Of a stretch of 64,000 bases of DNA, positions 16,981-25,253 are shown one piece after another. Positions within the stretch are counted from its first letter, which is position 1. Every line of letters begins with the position of its first letter. Made by a program: the position numbers and the translations under genes. The DNA lies in contig NZ_JACXZA010000001.1 in assembly GCF_014779765.1 (NCBI RefSeq), forward strand, positions 1,240,001 through 1,304,000, given 5' to 3'. The stretch is from Paenibacillus terricola (GTDB lineage: Bacteria; Bacillota; Bacilli; Paenibacillales; Paenibacillaceae). Under the pieces are notes generated by a model, which was given only the letters and a program-made list of their open reading frames with translations, was not told the DNA's origin and searched no databases.

Positions 16981-18231
16981 TCAACGTTTGATCTTGATTC
17001 GCAAGGGCAGTGACACTAGGGCAGCGGACACGATCAATAACGCGAATGCCAGGAGTGCGGCAGGGATGTAGTGCCAGAACGATGTGAGGTCCGAGGCGTG
17101 TATGAACACGTCGTTGATCCATCGGTTTGCGCTGTCCGGGATAAGGGCTGTTTGGTCAAAATTAGCCGCTGACATTGCGCCCCCGTGCTGTTTGATGAGT
17201 GAGCTGAATGGCCGCCATAGCAGCAGGACAAGCACGGCAGCAAGAATAGCATGAACGACGCGCGAGGCAATAAAGGGCAGCAGCCGCAGATCGGTTCCTT
17301 GAATCGCGGCGCTCGTCTGCGCGATTGCGCCAAGTCCGCTCCAGGCGAGACCAGCAGCCGTCGCGGCAATCGGAAGCGCGGCGCTCACATTCGCGCTGAA
17401 CGAACTGGAGGCTGAATAAGCGCCCAGGTGGCTTTCCATTAGTGCTGCCAGCACCCAGTGCGGAAGATGGAGCAGCAGGCTTGCTGCGTCCCAGAGCGGC
17501 TCCAGTAGTCGTACGACTACTGCACATATAATGATGATCCCGCCTGCGGCGAGCAGCTTCTGAACGGCACTGATCGTAGCATCTCCGAGTGCTTGACCGA
17601 ACGAGCGTCCATCGCGGTCATGCGCTGCCTGCATCGCAGAAGCCGCTCTCGATAGCAGTTTGCGCGGAGCGGCAGAAGGAACTGCACTTGTCGATTTCTT
17701 AGCCATATCGTGACGTGTTTGAGGCGTGAGGCGATCTTTGAACGATAGCACTAGGGCCGGGATAAGGCTGCTCGTCCATACCGCGATCGCAGCTAAGAAG
17801 CCGTACGCAGGCTGCTTCATGAACCCGACGCCGACGACGATGATCATGAATAACGGATTTGGCATATGTGCCAAAGCGAGAAGACGTTGGCCTTCTGATC
17901 GAGATACTTCGCCGCTGCGGCGAAGTGTTGCTGCCGCTTCAGAGCCAACAGCATAGCCGCCTGACCAGCCGGCAGCAATTGCAAGACCCGCTGGACCAGG
18001 CAGCCGCAGCAGCTTCCTCGTCAGCGGCTCCATCAAGTGTCCGGCGAGCGTGGTGACGCCGAATGCGCTCATCAGTTCGAACAGCACTAAGAATGGCATT
18101 AGGCCAGGAAATACGATCGTCCACCACAGCGTAAGTCCTTGCAGCGATGCCTGGAAGGTTGCGTCTGGCTGGCGAATGACAGCTGCTACGAGCAGGATGG
18201 AGACGATCGCAAGCACAATGGTGCGGCGCAT
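16981..18231 (-). CDS. ylbJ: Sporulation integral membrane protein YlbJ
   Basis: 416 residues with about eight hydrophobic segments and two nucleoside-recognition (Gate) domain halves, marked by WWTIVFPGLMPFLVLFELMSAFG and GWSGGYAVGSEAAA. In Bacillus YlbJ is a mother-cell sporulation membrane protein needed for heat-resistant spores. AAAGGAG fixes the ATG. In Bacillus it lies co-oriented between coaD and ylbM with ylbK and ylbL. Here it is convergent to coaD, and ylbK and ylbL are missing. Confidence 0.85.
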   Translation of the reverse strand: MRRTIVLAIVSILLVAAVIRQPDATFQASLQGLTLWWTIVFPGLMPFLVLFELMSAFGVTTLAGHLMEPLTRKLLRLPGPAGLAIAAGWSGGYAVGSEAAATLRRSGEVSRSEGQRLLALAHMPNPLFMIIVVGVGFMKQPAYGFLAAIAVWTSSLIPALVLSFKDRLTPQTRHDMAKKSTSAVPSAAPRKLLSRAASAMQAAHDRDGRSFGQALGDATISAVQKLLAAGGIIIICAVVVRLLEPLWDAASLLLHLPHWVLAALMESHLGAYSASSSFSANVSAALPIAATAAGLAWSGLGAIAQTSAAIQGTDLRLLPFIASRVVHAILAAVLVLLLWRPFSSLIKQHGGAMSAANFDQTALIPDSANRWINDVFIHASDLTSFWHYIPAALLAFALLIVSAALVSLPLRIKIKR

Positions 18232-18348
18232 GGGCAGTCTCCTTTCAATGACGGTCGGCTCCGACCCCAAACATGGGAGACGGGCAATCCGTACATTGTA
18301 CGTGCTATGGCGGCATGATAGACCATTTGATCTGTTAGTTAGCACAAA

Positions 18349-18382
18349 TAGCCATGACAACCGGCTAGGTTGTCATGGCTAT
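18349..18382 (-). terminator. Terminator of tmcAL
   Basis: Near-perfect inverted repeat AGCCATGACAACC/GGTTGTCATGGCT with a five-base loop, just after the tmcAL stop on the minus strand and before ylbJ. Confidence 0.7.
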
Positions 18383-18389
18383 CCTCGTG

Positions 18390-19652
18390 TTATTCGTTAA
18401 TTGGATCTGCATTCGATGTGATACGTATCGGCTGCTCGTAATAGTCACGCAGCAGGTCGCGTGATGCTGCATTCGCATTCCTTGCTAGTGCGTAGACGGC
18501 GGTTGCGCGGATGTCGAGCGGCAAGAAGGGCAATTGTTCAGGGGCGCCTGCGGCGCTCGTCAGTACCGGCCAACGTGACGCTGTGCGCATTTTCTTCAGC
18601 AGAGATTGGCCTTTAGACGTGAAACCAAGTACGCGAATGTAACCGGGTCCGTCTGCAAGCTTGTCGGGTGTCAGCTCGTTCTTCTTATGTCCAAGCAATA
18701 CGGCGAGCAGCGCACGCTGCAGCTTCGTTCGCGTATATCGTTTCGTCTTGAGCTGCTCCAGCAACGGCTCAAAACGAATCTCGTCCAGCTGTCTTAAAGT
18801 GTGAAGCAGTCGATGCTCCAGCCCTTCAGTCATTTCGTGAATGTCTCCGAGTTCTTCGATGGAGCGCGTTAAGATCGCATGAAACAGCTGTTTCTCGAAC
18901 AACCGCCAATCTGCGGCGATGAGGCCATTATCTCGTTCACGCTGCATAAGGGCAAGTGTTGTGCTCGGTACGAATGGTCGGGCAGCATCCAAATCGCCAG
19001 CTTCAAGCAGCAGCTTACGAATGGCGGTTGCACTCGCGATGGATTCATCGGAAGGCTTCTGATCATTATAGCCAGATTTCTCTCTGCGGATCGTATAAGG
19101 CGTAATGGCACTTCCCAATCGCTTAATGGCGAGTGTATAATGCAGTCCTAACGAATTGTTAGGCTGCGCCACTGCGAGAGGAGGAATTCCCTGCTCTGCT
19201 GCATGAGCAGACAATGCCCATTCGTAAGCGGCGGGGTAAGGCACGCCTTCCGCTAACCGGTCATGAAGTGCTTGCTTGAATGATACAGGTTCTTCACGCA
19301 AAATATCGGCTGCCGCACAGAACGAATCGATGTCGCCTGATTCGCTGCCGAAGCACAACGTGTCAACGACACCAGTCGCATCAAGAACGGCTACTGCGCC
19401 GCGCGCGAACCATTCTGCCGACTGTGTCGAATAGGCTACTGGCAGCTCCAGCACGAGATCGCAGCCACCACGGAGCGCCATCTCCGCGCGCGTCCATTTG
19501 TCTAACAGCGCAGGTTCGCCGCGCTGAAGGAAATGACCGCTCATGACGGCAACGACAGCGTCAGCGCCCGTTATTTTTCGAGATTGCTGTACATGATAGT
19601 AATGTCCATTATGAAAAGGGTTGTATTCGACTACAATACCGACCGTACGCAT
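18390..19652 (-). CDS. tmcAL: tRNA(Met) cytidine acetate ligase (YlbM)
   Basis: 420 residues. It makes N4-acetylcytidine at the wobble base of elongator tRNA-Met from acetate and ATP. The nucleotidyltransferase motif is at the very N-terminus (VGIVVEYNPFHNGHYYH), followed by GADAVVAVMSGHFLQRGEPAL and FGSESGD, all typical of the family. GGAGGATC lies before the ATG; in-frame codons upstream would extend across the divergent promoter. It is divergent from yceD-rpmF, as in other Paenibacillaceae. Confidence 0.9.
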   Translation of the reverse strand: MRTVGIVVEYNPFHNGHYYHVQQSRKITGADAVVAVMSGHFLQRGEPALLDKWTRAEMALRGGCDLVLELPVAYSTQSAEWFARGAVAVLDATGVVDTLCFGSESGDIDSFCAAADILREEPVSFKQALHDRLAEGVPYPAAYEWALSAHAAEQGIPPLAVAQPNNSLGLHYTLAIKRLGSAITPYTIRREKSGYNDQKPSDESIASATAIRKLLLEAGDLDAARPFVPSTTLALMQRERDNGLIAADWRLFEKQLFHAILTRSIEELGDIHEMTEGLEHRLLHTLRQLDEIRFEPLLEQLKTKRYTRTKLQRALLAVLLGHKKNELTPDKLADGPGYIRVLGFTSKGQSLLKKMRTASRWPVLTSAAGAPEQLPFLPLDIRATAVYALARNANAASRDLLRDYYEQPIRITSNADPINE

Positions 19653-19735
19653 GGAGATCCTCCGATTCGGATACTTATCATTGAAATTCAAGAAAGTACA
19701 AGTTTCTTGCACCATCATATCATGCGCTGAAAATG

Positions 19736-19765
19736 TTGACAAAACCATTGTCGAGTCGATATAAT
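19736..19765 (+). promoter_or_regulatory. Sigma-A promoter of yceD-rpmF
   Basis: TTGACA, 18 bases, TATAAT, 26 bases before the yceD start codon. Confidence 0.75.
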
Positions 19766-19791
19766 AATCTTTGTTTGTTTGGGGTGATCTC

Positions 19792-20313
19792 ATGCAATTT
19801 CGTATTCAAGAAGTGTTAACCAAAGGGAAGCTTCCTATTATCCAAGAGACGGTTCAGGTTGATTCGCTGTTGAAAGGTCGCAGAGATGTGCTGTCGGCAA
19901 GTCCGATGCAGGTCGAGCTTAACATTACAGCAGTAGACGGCTTGATTCACGTTGATGGACATTTGACTTCCGAGCTTGAGATGGCTTGTTCCCGCTGTTT
20001 GAACCCGGCCGCCGTTAAGGTGGACGTGCCGTTCCATGAACAGTTCAAACAGGTCGCTGAGCTGTCGCCTGAAGATGAAGAATCGGATGATGATACGATA
20101 GAAGTGATCGGTGATGCCATCGACCTGAAGCCGTACGTTGAAGATTTGTGGCTCCTAGAGCTGCCCTTCGTGCCGATGTGCAGCAGCGATTGCAAGGGAC
20201 TATGCTCTGAATGCGGGCAGAACTTGAATGAACATGAATGCGGCTGTAACCGTGGATCCATTGATCCTCGACTTGCTGCTCTTAAAGATTTGTTCATTGA
20301 CGACAACAAATAA
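19792..20313 (+). CDS. yceD: DUF177 (YceD) protein linked to 23S rRNA and L32
   Basis: 173 residues. The YceD/DUF177 family is almost always directly upstream of rpmF and is needed for 23S rRNA accumulation. Visible are [10 protein letters not shown] near the middle and a C-terminal run with five cysteines ([12 protein letters not shown]...ECGC) that may bind a metal. An acidic segment, PEDEESDDD, lies between. GGGGTGATCTC precedes the ATG. It shares one transcript with rpmF. Confidence 0.88.
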   Translation: MQFRIQEVLTKGKLPIIQETVQVDSLLKGRRDVLSASPMQVELNITAVDGLIHVDGHLTSELEMACSRCLNPAAVKVDVPFHEQFKQVAELSPEDEESDDDTIEVIGDAIDLKPYVEDLWLLELPFVPMCSSDCKGLCSECGQNLNEHECGCNRGSIDPRLAALKDLFIDDNK

Positions 20314-20357
20314 CGAGCTGCTTCTGCAGCTGTAATTCTGTGAAGGAGGTGGGAAAC

Positions 20358-20531
20358 ATGGCAGTACCACAACGAAGAACTTCCAAAACTCGCCGCGACA
20401 AACGTCGTACGCACTTTAAACTGGCGGTGCCAGGTATGGTGAAATGCGAGCAATGTGGAGAATTGAAACTTGCTCACCACGTATGCAAAGTGTGCGGGTA
20501 TTACAAAACGAAAGAGATCATTTCGCAATAA
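20358..20531 (+). CDS. rpmF: 50S ribosomal protein L32
   Basis: 57 residues. It starts [19 protein letters not shown], the invariant L32 N-terminus. Two Cys pairs (CEQCG...CKVCG) show the zinc-binding form. AGGAGGTG is in place. A terminator follows directly. Confidence 0.97.
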   Translation: MAVPQRRTSKTRRDKRRTHFKLAVPGMVKCEQCGELKLAHHVCKVCGYYKTKEIISQ

Positions 20532-20547
20532 GCCGGTTTCCCACTCG

Positions 20548-20582
20548 TAGTGCTTCATCTCGCGATGAAGTGCTATTTTTTT
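20548..20582 (+). terminator. Terminator of rpmF
   Basis: TAGTGCTTCATC, loop TCGC, GATGAAGTGCTA, then TTTTTTT. Confidence 0.85.
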
Positions 20583-20623
20583 CAACACCGAGTGGACTTT
20601 GTGTTTAATGGTGTAGATGATCT

Positions 20624-20692
20624 GACGGCGCTTGCGAAGTTGATCGGTTCTGCTCATGAACTGAATCGGCATTGCATAGCGCCGTCTTTTTA
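20624..20692 (+). terminator. Second hairpin with U-run, possible end of a small RNA
   Basis: GACGGCGCT pairs with AGCGCCGTC around a 45-nt loop that itself pairs (GGTTC/GAAC with flanking GAT/ATC), followed by TTTTTATT. It lies after the rpmF terminator, so it is not needed for rpmF. It may end a short RNA from an unrecognised promoter. Confidence 0.4.
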
Positions 20693-20705
20693 TTAATCGG
20701 AAGTT

Positions 20706-20850
20706 AGATTCTTATTGGCGATAAATCTTACCTTATCCTTTCGAAGCTGTTTTGCTCCGCAAAACTGGAGGTCGCTCATCTCAGAGTTGCCTCGATAAAG
20801 GATTTCTCTCCACATAAGAATTGTAATTAACCGAATATTAAGGAGAATTA
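20706..20850 (+). repeat. Intergenic tandem repeat, copy 1
   Basis: First of three units starting AGATTCTTATTGG. It contains the common block GGTCGCTCATCTCAGAG..TTGCCTCGATAAAGG. It carries a ~28-bp extra piece with its own hairpin, GTTTTGC-TCC-GCAAAAC, absent from copies 2 and 3. The unit ends pair: ATTCTTAT with ATAAGAAT. Confidence 0.8.
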
Positions 20851-20967
20851 AGATTCTTATTGGCGATAAATCTTACCTTTAAACGCGGTCGCTCATCTCA
20901 GAGTTGCCTCGATAAAGGATTTCTCTCCACATAAGAATTGTAATGAACCGAATATCAAGGAAAAGTA
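20851..20967 (+). repeat. Intergenic tandem repeat, copy 2
   Basis: The 117-bp unit. Outer pairing is ATTCTTAT (20853-20860) with ATAAGAAT (20931-20938); inner pairing is AAATC..CCTTT (20868-20880) with AAAGGATTT (20914-20922). The transcript would fold into one imperfect hairpin. Confidence 0.8.
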
Positions 20968-21042
20968 AGATTCTTATTGGCGATAAAACCTTCCTCTAAA
21001 CGCGGTCGCTCATCTCAGAGTTGCCTCGATAAAGGATTTCTC
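20968..21042 (+). repeat. Intergenic tandem repeat, copy 3 (truncated)
   Basis: Matches copies 1 and 2 from AGATTCTTATTGG to AAAGGATTTCTC, then stops 11 bases before the fapR operator. It lacks the right arm ATAAGAAT. Confidence 0.75.
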
Positions 21043-21052
21043 ATATACTAAT

Positions 21053-21069
21053 TTAGTACCAGGTTATAA
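21053..21069 (+). promoter_or_regulatory. FapR operator overlapping a -10 element
   Basis: TTAGTACC-A-GGTTATAA is a 17-bp imperfect inverted repeat that matches the left half of the known FapR box (TTAGTACCT...). It overlaps a TATAAT at 21065-21070, so bound FapR would block RNA polymerase. This predicts feedback control of fapR-plsX-fab by malonyl-CoA, as in Bacillus. Confidence 0.7.
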
Positions 21070-21118
21070 TAGCTGATTTCATTTTTGCGATTTCGCGAAT
21101 AATTTATAATGAACAACC

Positions 21119-21757
21119 ATGCACGATTACAGAGTAAAGGAGGTGCCAGCCATCGAACGTTTACCCAAACGTCAGCGTCATCAGCAGCTTTCGAAGCTGA
21201 TCGAAGAGAATCCGTTCATCACGGACCGTGAATTGACACGTCTGCTGAAGGTCAGCATCCAGACGATCAGACTTGACCGGCTAGAACTCGCCATCCCAGA
21301 GCTGAGAGAAAGGCTGAAGCTGATGGCTGAGCGATCCTATGATTCGGTCCGCTCGCTGCCGCTGCATGAAGTAATCGGCGATATTGTTGATTTGCAGCTT
21401 GATCGAAGCGGGATTTCGATGTTCGAAATTATGCACGAGCATGTCTTTTCCCGGACGGGTATAGCGAGGGGGCACCATGTGTTCGCACAAGCCAATTCGC
21501 TGGCAGTTGCAGTTATTGATGATGAAATTGCGCTCACAGCAACGGCCGATATCCGGTTTATCCGATCGGTCAAGCTTGGTGAGAAATGTATAGCGAAAGC
21601 CTATGTACGCTCTATCTCTGGGGAGAAAAGCAAAGCAAAGGTTGAAGTGTTCACATACGTTGGAGAAGAGATGGTGTTTCAAGGGAACTTTGTCATCTAT
21701 CGGTCCGCGGGAGAGCACATCGGTGAGGGAGGAATAGAACGTGCGGATCGTTATTGA
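21119..21757 (+). CDS. fapR: Transcription factor FapR, regulator of fatty-acid synthesis
   Basis: A DeoR-type HTH at the N-terminus ([24 protein letters not shown]) joined to a hotdog domain ([34 protein letters not shown]) that binds malonyl-CoA. It represses fatty-acid and phospholipid genes until malonyl-CoA rises. Coordinates use the first standard start (ATG, 212 residues), but this ATG has no ribosome site. A full AAAGGAGGTG at 21136-21145 points eight bases on to an ATC codon (21152). Counting from there the protein aligns with Bacillus FapR at its first residue (201 residues). AUC initiation is therefore likely. It overlaps plsX by 17 bases. Confidence 0.92.
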   Translation: MHDYRVKEVPAIERLPKRQRHQQLSKLIEENPFITDRELTRLLKVSIQTIRLDRLELAIPELRERLKLMAERSYDSVRSLPLHEVIGDIVDLQLDRSGISMFEIMHEHVFSRTGIARGHHVFAQANSLAVAVIDDEIALTATADIRFIRSVKLGEKCIAKAYVRSISGEKSKAKVEVFTYVGEEMVFQGNFVIYRSAGEHIGEGGIERADRY

Positions 21758-22730
21758 TGCGATGGGTGGAGACCACGCGCCAGGACTTATTGTTCAAGGC
21801 GCATTGAATGCCGCAGCCGAATGGTCAGACATTCAGCTAGTTCTCGTTGGTGATACAGCTGCCATTGAGGCGTGCATACAAGGTAATAAACCGTCCAACG
21901 TAACAATTGAACATGCGGAAGAAGTGATCGGCCCGGATGAAGAGCCTGTAAGGGCTGTTCGCCGCAAAAAGCAATCGTCCATGGTTATCGCAGGCCAGCT
22001 GGTGCGTGAAGGCAAAGCTGATGCAATGATCTCTGCTGGCAACACGGGCGCGCTTATGACAACAGGCTTGCTCGTAGTTGGCCGGATGGAGGGAATCGAG
22101 CGTCCAGCGCTGGCGCAGCTGATGCCTACGATGGATGACATTGGCGTCCTCGCAATGGACCTTGGCGCGAACATGGATGCTAAGCCAGAGCATCTGCTGC
22201 AATATGCAACGATTGGCAGCATCTATCGGAAACAAGTGGACGGTCTCAGCCAGCCGCGTGTAGGCCTGCTTAACGTTGGTACGGAAGAGCGTAAAGGCAA
22301 TGAGCTGACGAAGGCTGCGTTCGATCTGCTGGAGGCGTCCCCGCTTAATTTTATCGGCAATGTTGAGGCTCGTGACGTACTCCATCACAATTGTGATGTT
22401 CTTGTATGCGACGGTTTCGCAGGGAACATTATGCTCAAGGCAATGGAAGGCACGGCGAGTACGATCATGGGAACGCTCAAGACGGAGTTCAAGCGATCCA
22501 TGCTGACGAAGCTGGCCGCAGCCATTATGATGCCGGGCTTGCGTTCGCTGGGTAAGAAAATGGACTACAAAGAGCATGGCGGCGCGCTGCTGCTCGGAGT
22601 TAACGGATTGGTCGTGAAGGCGCATGGCTCTTCCGATGCCAAAGCGGTTAAGAATGCTATACGTCAGACGCGCAATGCGCTGATTAGCGACGTTACTACA
22701 TGCATGGCTAACGAAATTAGCGGGAAGTGA
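21741..22730 (+). CDS. plsX: Phosphate acyltransferase PlsX
   Basis: 329 residues. It converts acyl-ACP to acyl phosphate, the first step of phosphatidic acid synthesis with PlsY. Characteristic segments: [10 protein letters not shown] at the start, [21 protein letters not shown] and [14 protein letters not shown]. It starts at GTG inside the fapR end, with GTGAGGGAGG upstream. Part of the FapR-controlled transcript. Confidence 0.95.
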   Translation: MRIVIDAMGGDHAPGLIVQGALNAAAEWSDIQLVLVGDTAAIEACIQGNKPSNVTIEHAEEVIGPDEEPVRAVRRKKQSSMVIAGQLVREGKADAMISAGNTGALMTTGLLVVGRMEGIERPALAQLMPTMDDIGVLAMDLGANMDAKPEHLLQYATIGSIYRKQVDGLSQPRVGLLNVGTEERKGNELTKAAFDLLEASPLNFIGNVEARDVLHHNCDVLVCDGFAGNIMLKAMEGTASTIMGTLKTEFKRSMLTKLAAAIMMPGLRSLGKKMDYKEHGGALLLGVNGLVVKAHGSSDAKAVKNAIRQTRNALISDVTTCMANEISGK

Positions 22731-22741
22731 GAGGGACTACC

Positions 22742-23731
22742 ATGTTGAATACGCCATCGGTCGGTATTATCGGAACAGGCAAATACGTGCCGGAGCGCGT
22801 ATTAACGAATGCTGAGCTCGAACAAATGGTCGAAACGAATGACGAGTGGATCGTCACGCGTACCGGCATTCGGGAGCGTCGTATTGCTGCGCCAAACCAA
22901 GCTACTTCGGATTTGGCATTTCGTGCATCGCAGGAAGCGCTGCGTGCAGCTGGGCTGACAGCAGAAGATATCGATCTTATTATTGTTGCAACGATTACGC
23001 CAGATATGTTCTTCCCATCGACGGCATGCTTGCTGCAGGATAAACTCGGTGCGAAGAAAGCTGCTGCGTTTGACTTGTCGGCAGCTTGCTCAGGATTTAT
23101 TTACAGCCTGGCAACTGCTTCGAGCATGATTGCTACGGGTATGTACAAACATGCACTGGTTGTAGGTGCAGAGTGCCTGTCGCGTATTACGGATTATACG
23201 GATCGCAACACATGCATCTTGTTCGGCGATGGCGCTGGCGCTGTTGTTCTTGGTCCAGTTGAAGAAGGACGGGGCTTCAAATCGTTCGAGCTTGGCGCGG
23301 ACGGAAGCGGCGGCGAGCTGCTCTGCATCAGCGGCGGCGGATCTCGACTGCCGGCAACAGCAGCATCAATTGATGAGAAGAAGCACTTCATCCATATGGC
23401 AGGCAACGACGTATTCAAATTCGCCGTTCGCATTATGGGCAGTGCGGCCGAAGAGGCGCTCCGCAAAGCGGGCCTCGAGAAGAGCGACATCGACCTCCTC
23501 GTTCCTCACCAGGCGAACATTCGCATCATCAACTCGGCGATCAACCGCCTTGATCTGCCAGAAGACAAGTGCATGGTCAACCTTGACAAATACGGCAACA
23601 TGTCCGCTGCATCGATCCCAGTCGCACTGGCCGAAGCAGTCGAACAAGGCCGAGTCAACAAAGGCGACACGCTTGTCCTCGTAGGTTTCGGCGGCGGCCT
23701 CACTTGGGGAGCTTCCGTGCTGAACTGGTAA
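22742..23731 (+). CDS. fabH: Beta-ketoacyl-ACP synthase III
   Basis: 329 residues. It condenses acyl-CoA starter with malonyl-ACP; in Bacillales it selects branched primers. The catalytic triad is visible: Cys in DLSAACSGF (~116), His in VPHQANIRI (~256), Asn in KYGNMSAASIP (~286). GAGAGGG precedes the ATG; a GTG five codons earlier overlaps that site. Bacillus has plsX followed directly by fabD; here fabH is inserted, and a 501-nt non-coding gap follows it. Confidence 0.95.
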   Translation: MLNTPSVGIIGTGKYVPERVLTNAELEQMVETNDEWIVTRTGIRERRIAAPNQATSDLAFRASQEALRAAGLTAEDIDLIIVATITPDMFFPSTACLLQDKLGAKKAAAFDLSAACSGFIYSLATASSMIATGMYKHALVVGAECLSRITDYTDRNTCILFGDGAGAVVLGPVEEGRGFKSFELGADGSGGELLCISGGGSRLPATAASIDEKKHFIHMAGNDVFKFAVRIMGSAAEEALRKAGLEKSDIDLLVPHQANIRIINSAINRLDLPEDKCMVNLDKYGNMSAASIPVALAEAVEQGRVNKGDTLVLVGFGGGLTWGASVLNW

Positions 23732-24232
23732 CACAGTAGGTCTTGGGATTGCTTTTATGATTTAGGTTTTTGTTTTTATCTATTTTTACTGTTGTTTCGC
23801 CCTTAGTTCTCAAGCATATGGTTGATCCCGCAGGGATCCATATGCCTCACTCCCACGGTCCCGAAGGGGCCTACATAGTCTTTTAACTAACGGAGCGGCC
23901 GCTTAGGCCATCGCGTCAACATAGGCAGGAGCACCTAAGGTAGAGCGTGTCCCGACAGGGACGACAAGCGGCTTGCAGCAGGAAGTCGCCACAGGTGCGC
24001 CGAATCAAGGTGAGCAGACGTTCTAACGGCAATAGGTATGAACCAATGGAGCTTGATGTGGTTGTTGGTTGTCCCGATCAGGGACGAACATCAACAACCA
24101 CATCAAGCGGGCTTACGCACCAACCCAATCAAGACCAGTCCTGCGGGAGTCCAGAGGGCAGCTGTCCTCTGGGGCCCTCCCTTTGAAGGGAGGGTTTGGG
24201 CGGGTAGAAGATATTTAAAAGGAGGTTTTAGT
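23732..24232 (+). other. Hairpin-rich non-coding region between fabH and fabD
   Basis: 501 nt without a plausible gene. At least seven hairpins: 23815-23844 (CATATGG..CCATATG enclosing GATCCC/GGGATC), 23857-23871 (GGTCCC-GAA-GGGGCC), 23897-23909 (GGCC/GGCC), 23949-23962 (GTCCC-GACA-GGGAC), 24052-24107 (16 perfect pairs CTTGATGTGGTTGTTG around an inner GTCCC-GATCA-GGGAC), 24151-24172 (CCAGAGG/CCTCTGG) and 24175-24194 (CCCTCCCTT/AAGGGAGGG). Four stem-loops share the form CCC-GN(N)(N)A-GGG, and two share TGTCCCGA..CAGGGACGA. No U-run follows any of them. The left ~80 bases are T-rich and unstructured. It could be a structured RNA, a processing leader for fabD, or a degenerate mobile element. Confidence 0.6.
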
Positions 24233-25168
24233 TTGTCCCAAATTGCATTCGTTTTTCCAGGCCAAGGCGCTCAAGCCGTCGGCATGGGCAAGGACGCATT
24301 CGAATCGTTCGAAGGCTCGCGCAGCGTTTTTGAACAAGCGGACGAAGCGCTCGGCTTCGCTTTGACGGATATTATTTTCAACGGACCAGATGATGCGCTG
24401 AAACAGACGGCAAACACGCAGCCAGCCTTGCTAACAGTCAGTGTGGCACTGCTCGAAGCACTCAAAGGCCGCGGCCTGACGCCTGATTATGTAGCGGGCC
24501 ACAGCCTTGGCGAGTACAGTGCGCTCGTAGCAGCAGGTGTTCTGTCGTTCTCCGATGCTGTACGTACCGTACGAGCTCGCGGTGAATATATGGAACAAGC
24601 TGTGCCGGGCGGCACTGGTGCAATGGCAGCGGTTCTTGGCGCTGAACGTGATGCGCTAGCTGCATTGTGCAGCACCGTGTCAGCAGATGCAGGCGCTGTG
24701 GAATTGGCTAACGTCAACTGCCCGGGCCAAATCGTTGTATCCGGCACGGCAGCAGGCGTACAAGCTGTTGTTGAACGCGGCAAGGAAGCTGGCGCGAAAC
24801 GCGTAATTCCGCTAGAAGTAAGCGGTCCATTCCACTCTTCGCTTATGAAGCCAGCGGCAGCGAAGCTTGCGGATACGCTTGAGACGGTATCTTTTGCAGA
24901 TGCATCGGTACCCGTAATTGCGAACGTAACGGCTGAACCTGTCACCGAAGGCGCTGCTATTCGCCAATTGCTCATTGAGCAGGTTTACTCGCCGGTACTG
25001 TGGGAAGACAGTGTACAGAAGCTGATCGCGCTTGGCGTTGATACATTTGTAGAGATTGGCTCTGGCAATGTGCTTGCAGGCTTGATCAAAAAAATCGACC
25101 GCAATGTAAAGATTATTTCTATCAACAGTGTTCAGTCACTTGAAGCTGCAGTAAATCCGGTTGCGTAA
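24233..25168 (+). CDS. fabD: Malonyl-CoA:ACP transacylase
   Basis: 311 residues. It loads malonyl groups onto ACP. The start is TTG: AAAAGGAGG lies seven bases before it, and the encoded MSQIAFVFPGQGAQAVGMG is the standard FabD N-terminus. The active Ser is in GHSLGEYSAL (~91), and the His in GPFHSSLM. A longer frame upstream runs through the hairpin-rich region and has no homology. Part of the fab operon. Confidence 0.95.
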   Translation: MSQIAFVFPGQGAQAVGMGKDAFESFEGSRSVFEQADEALGFALTDIIFNGPDDALKQTANTQPALLTVSVALLEALKGRGLTPDYVAGHSLGEYSALVAAGVLSFSDAVRTVRARGEYMEQAVPGGTGAMAAVLGAERDALAALCSTVSADAGAVELANVNCPGQIVVSGTAAGVQAVVERGKEAGAKRVIPLEVSGPFHSSLMKPAAAKLADTLETVSFADASVPVIANVTAEPVTEGAAIRQLLIEQVYSPVLWEDSVQKLIALGVDTFVEIGSGNVLAGLIKKIDRNVKIISINSVQSLEAAVNPVA

Positions 25169-25185
25169 GACTGGCGTATATACTG

Positions 25186-25222
25186 GCAAGGCGTATGCTT
25201 ACGATATAAGCATACGCCTTGC
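25186..25222 (+). promoter_or_regulatory. Perfect 16-bp hairpin between fabD and fabG
   Basis: GCAAGGCGTATGCTTA, loop CGATA, TAAGCATACGCCTTGC, without a following U-run. It probably protects or separates the fabD and fabG parts of the message, and is not a clear terminator. Confidence 0.6.
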
Positions 25223-25253
25223 AGGTAGTGATTCGTAGAAGGAGGGTCTGAAC

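Noticed and set aside
20706-21042. Repeat array considered as CRISPR
   Set aside because: The units are ~117 bp and adjoin directly; there are no short repeats with unique spacers and no cas genes.
23732-24232. Group I/II intron or rRNA fragment (a CTAAGGTAG string resembles 23S rRNA)
   Set aside because: The match is nine bases only; no intron domain V/P7-like core was found and fabH and fabD are both complete, so nothing is interrupted.
24038-24232. 65-residue N-terminal extension of FabD
   Set aside because: It runs through the hairpin region, has no homology, and the TTG at 24233 has a perfect ribosome site.
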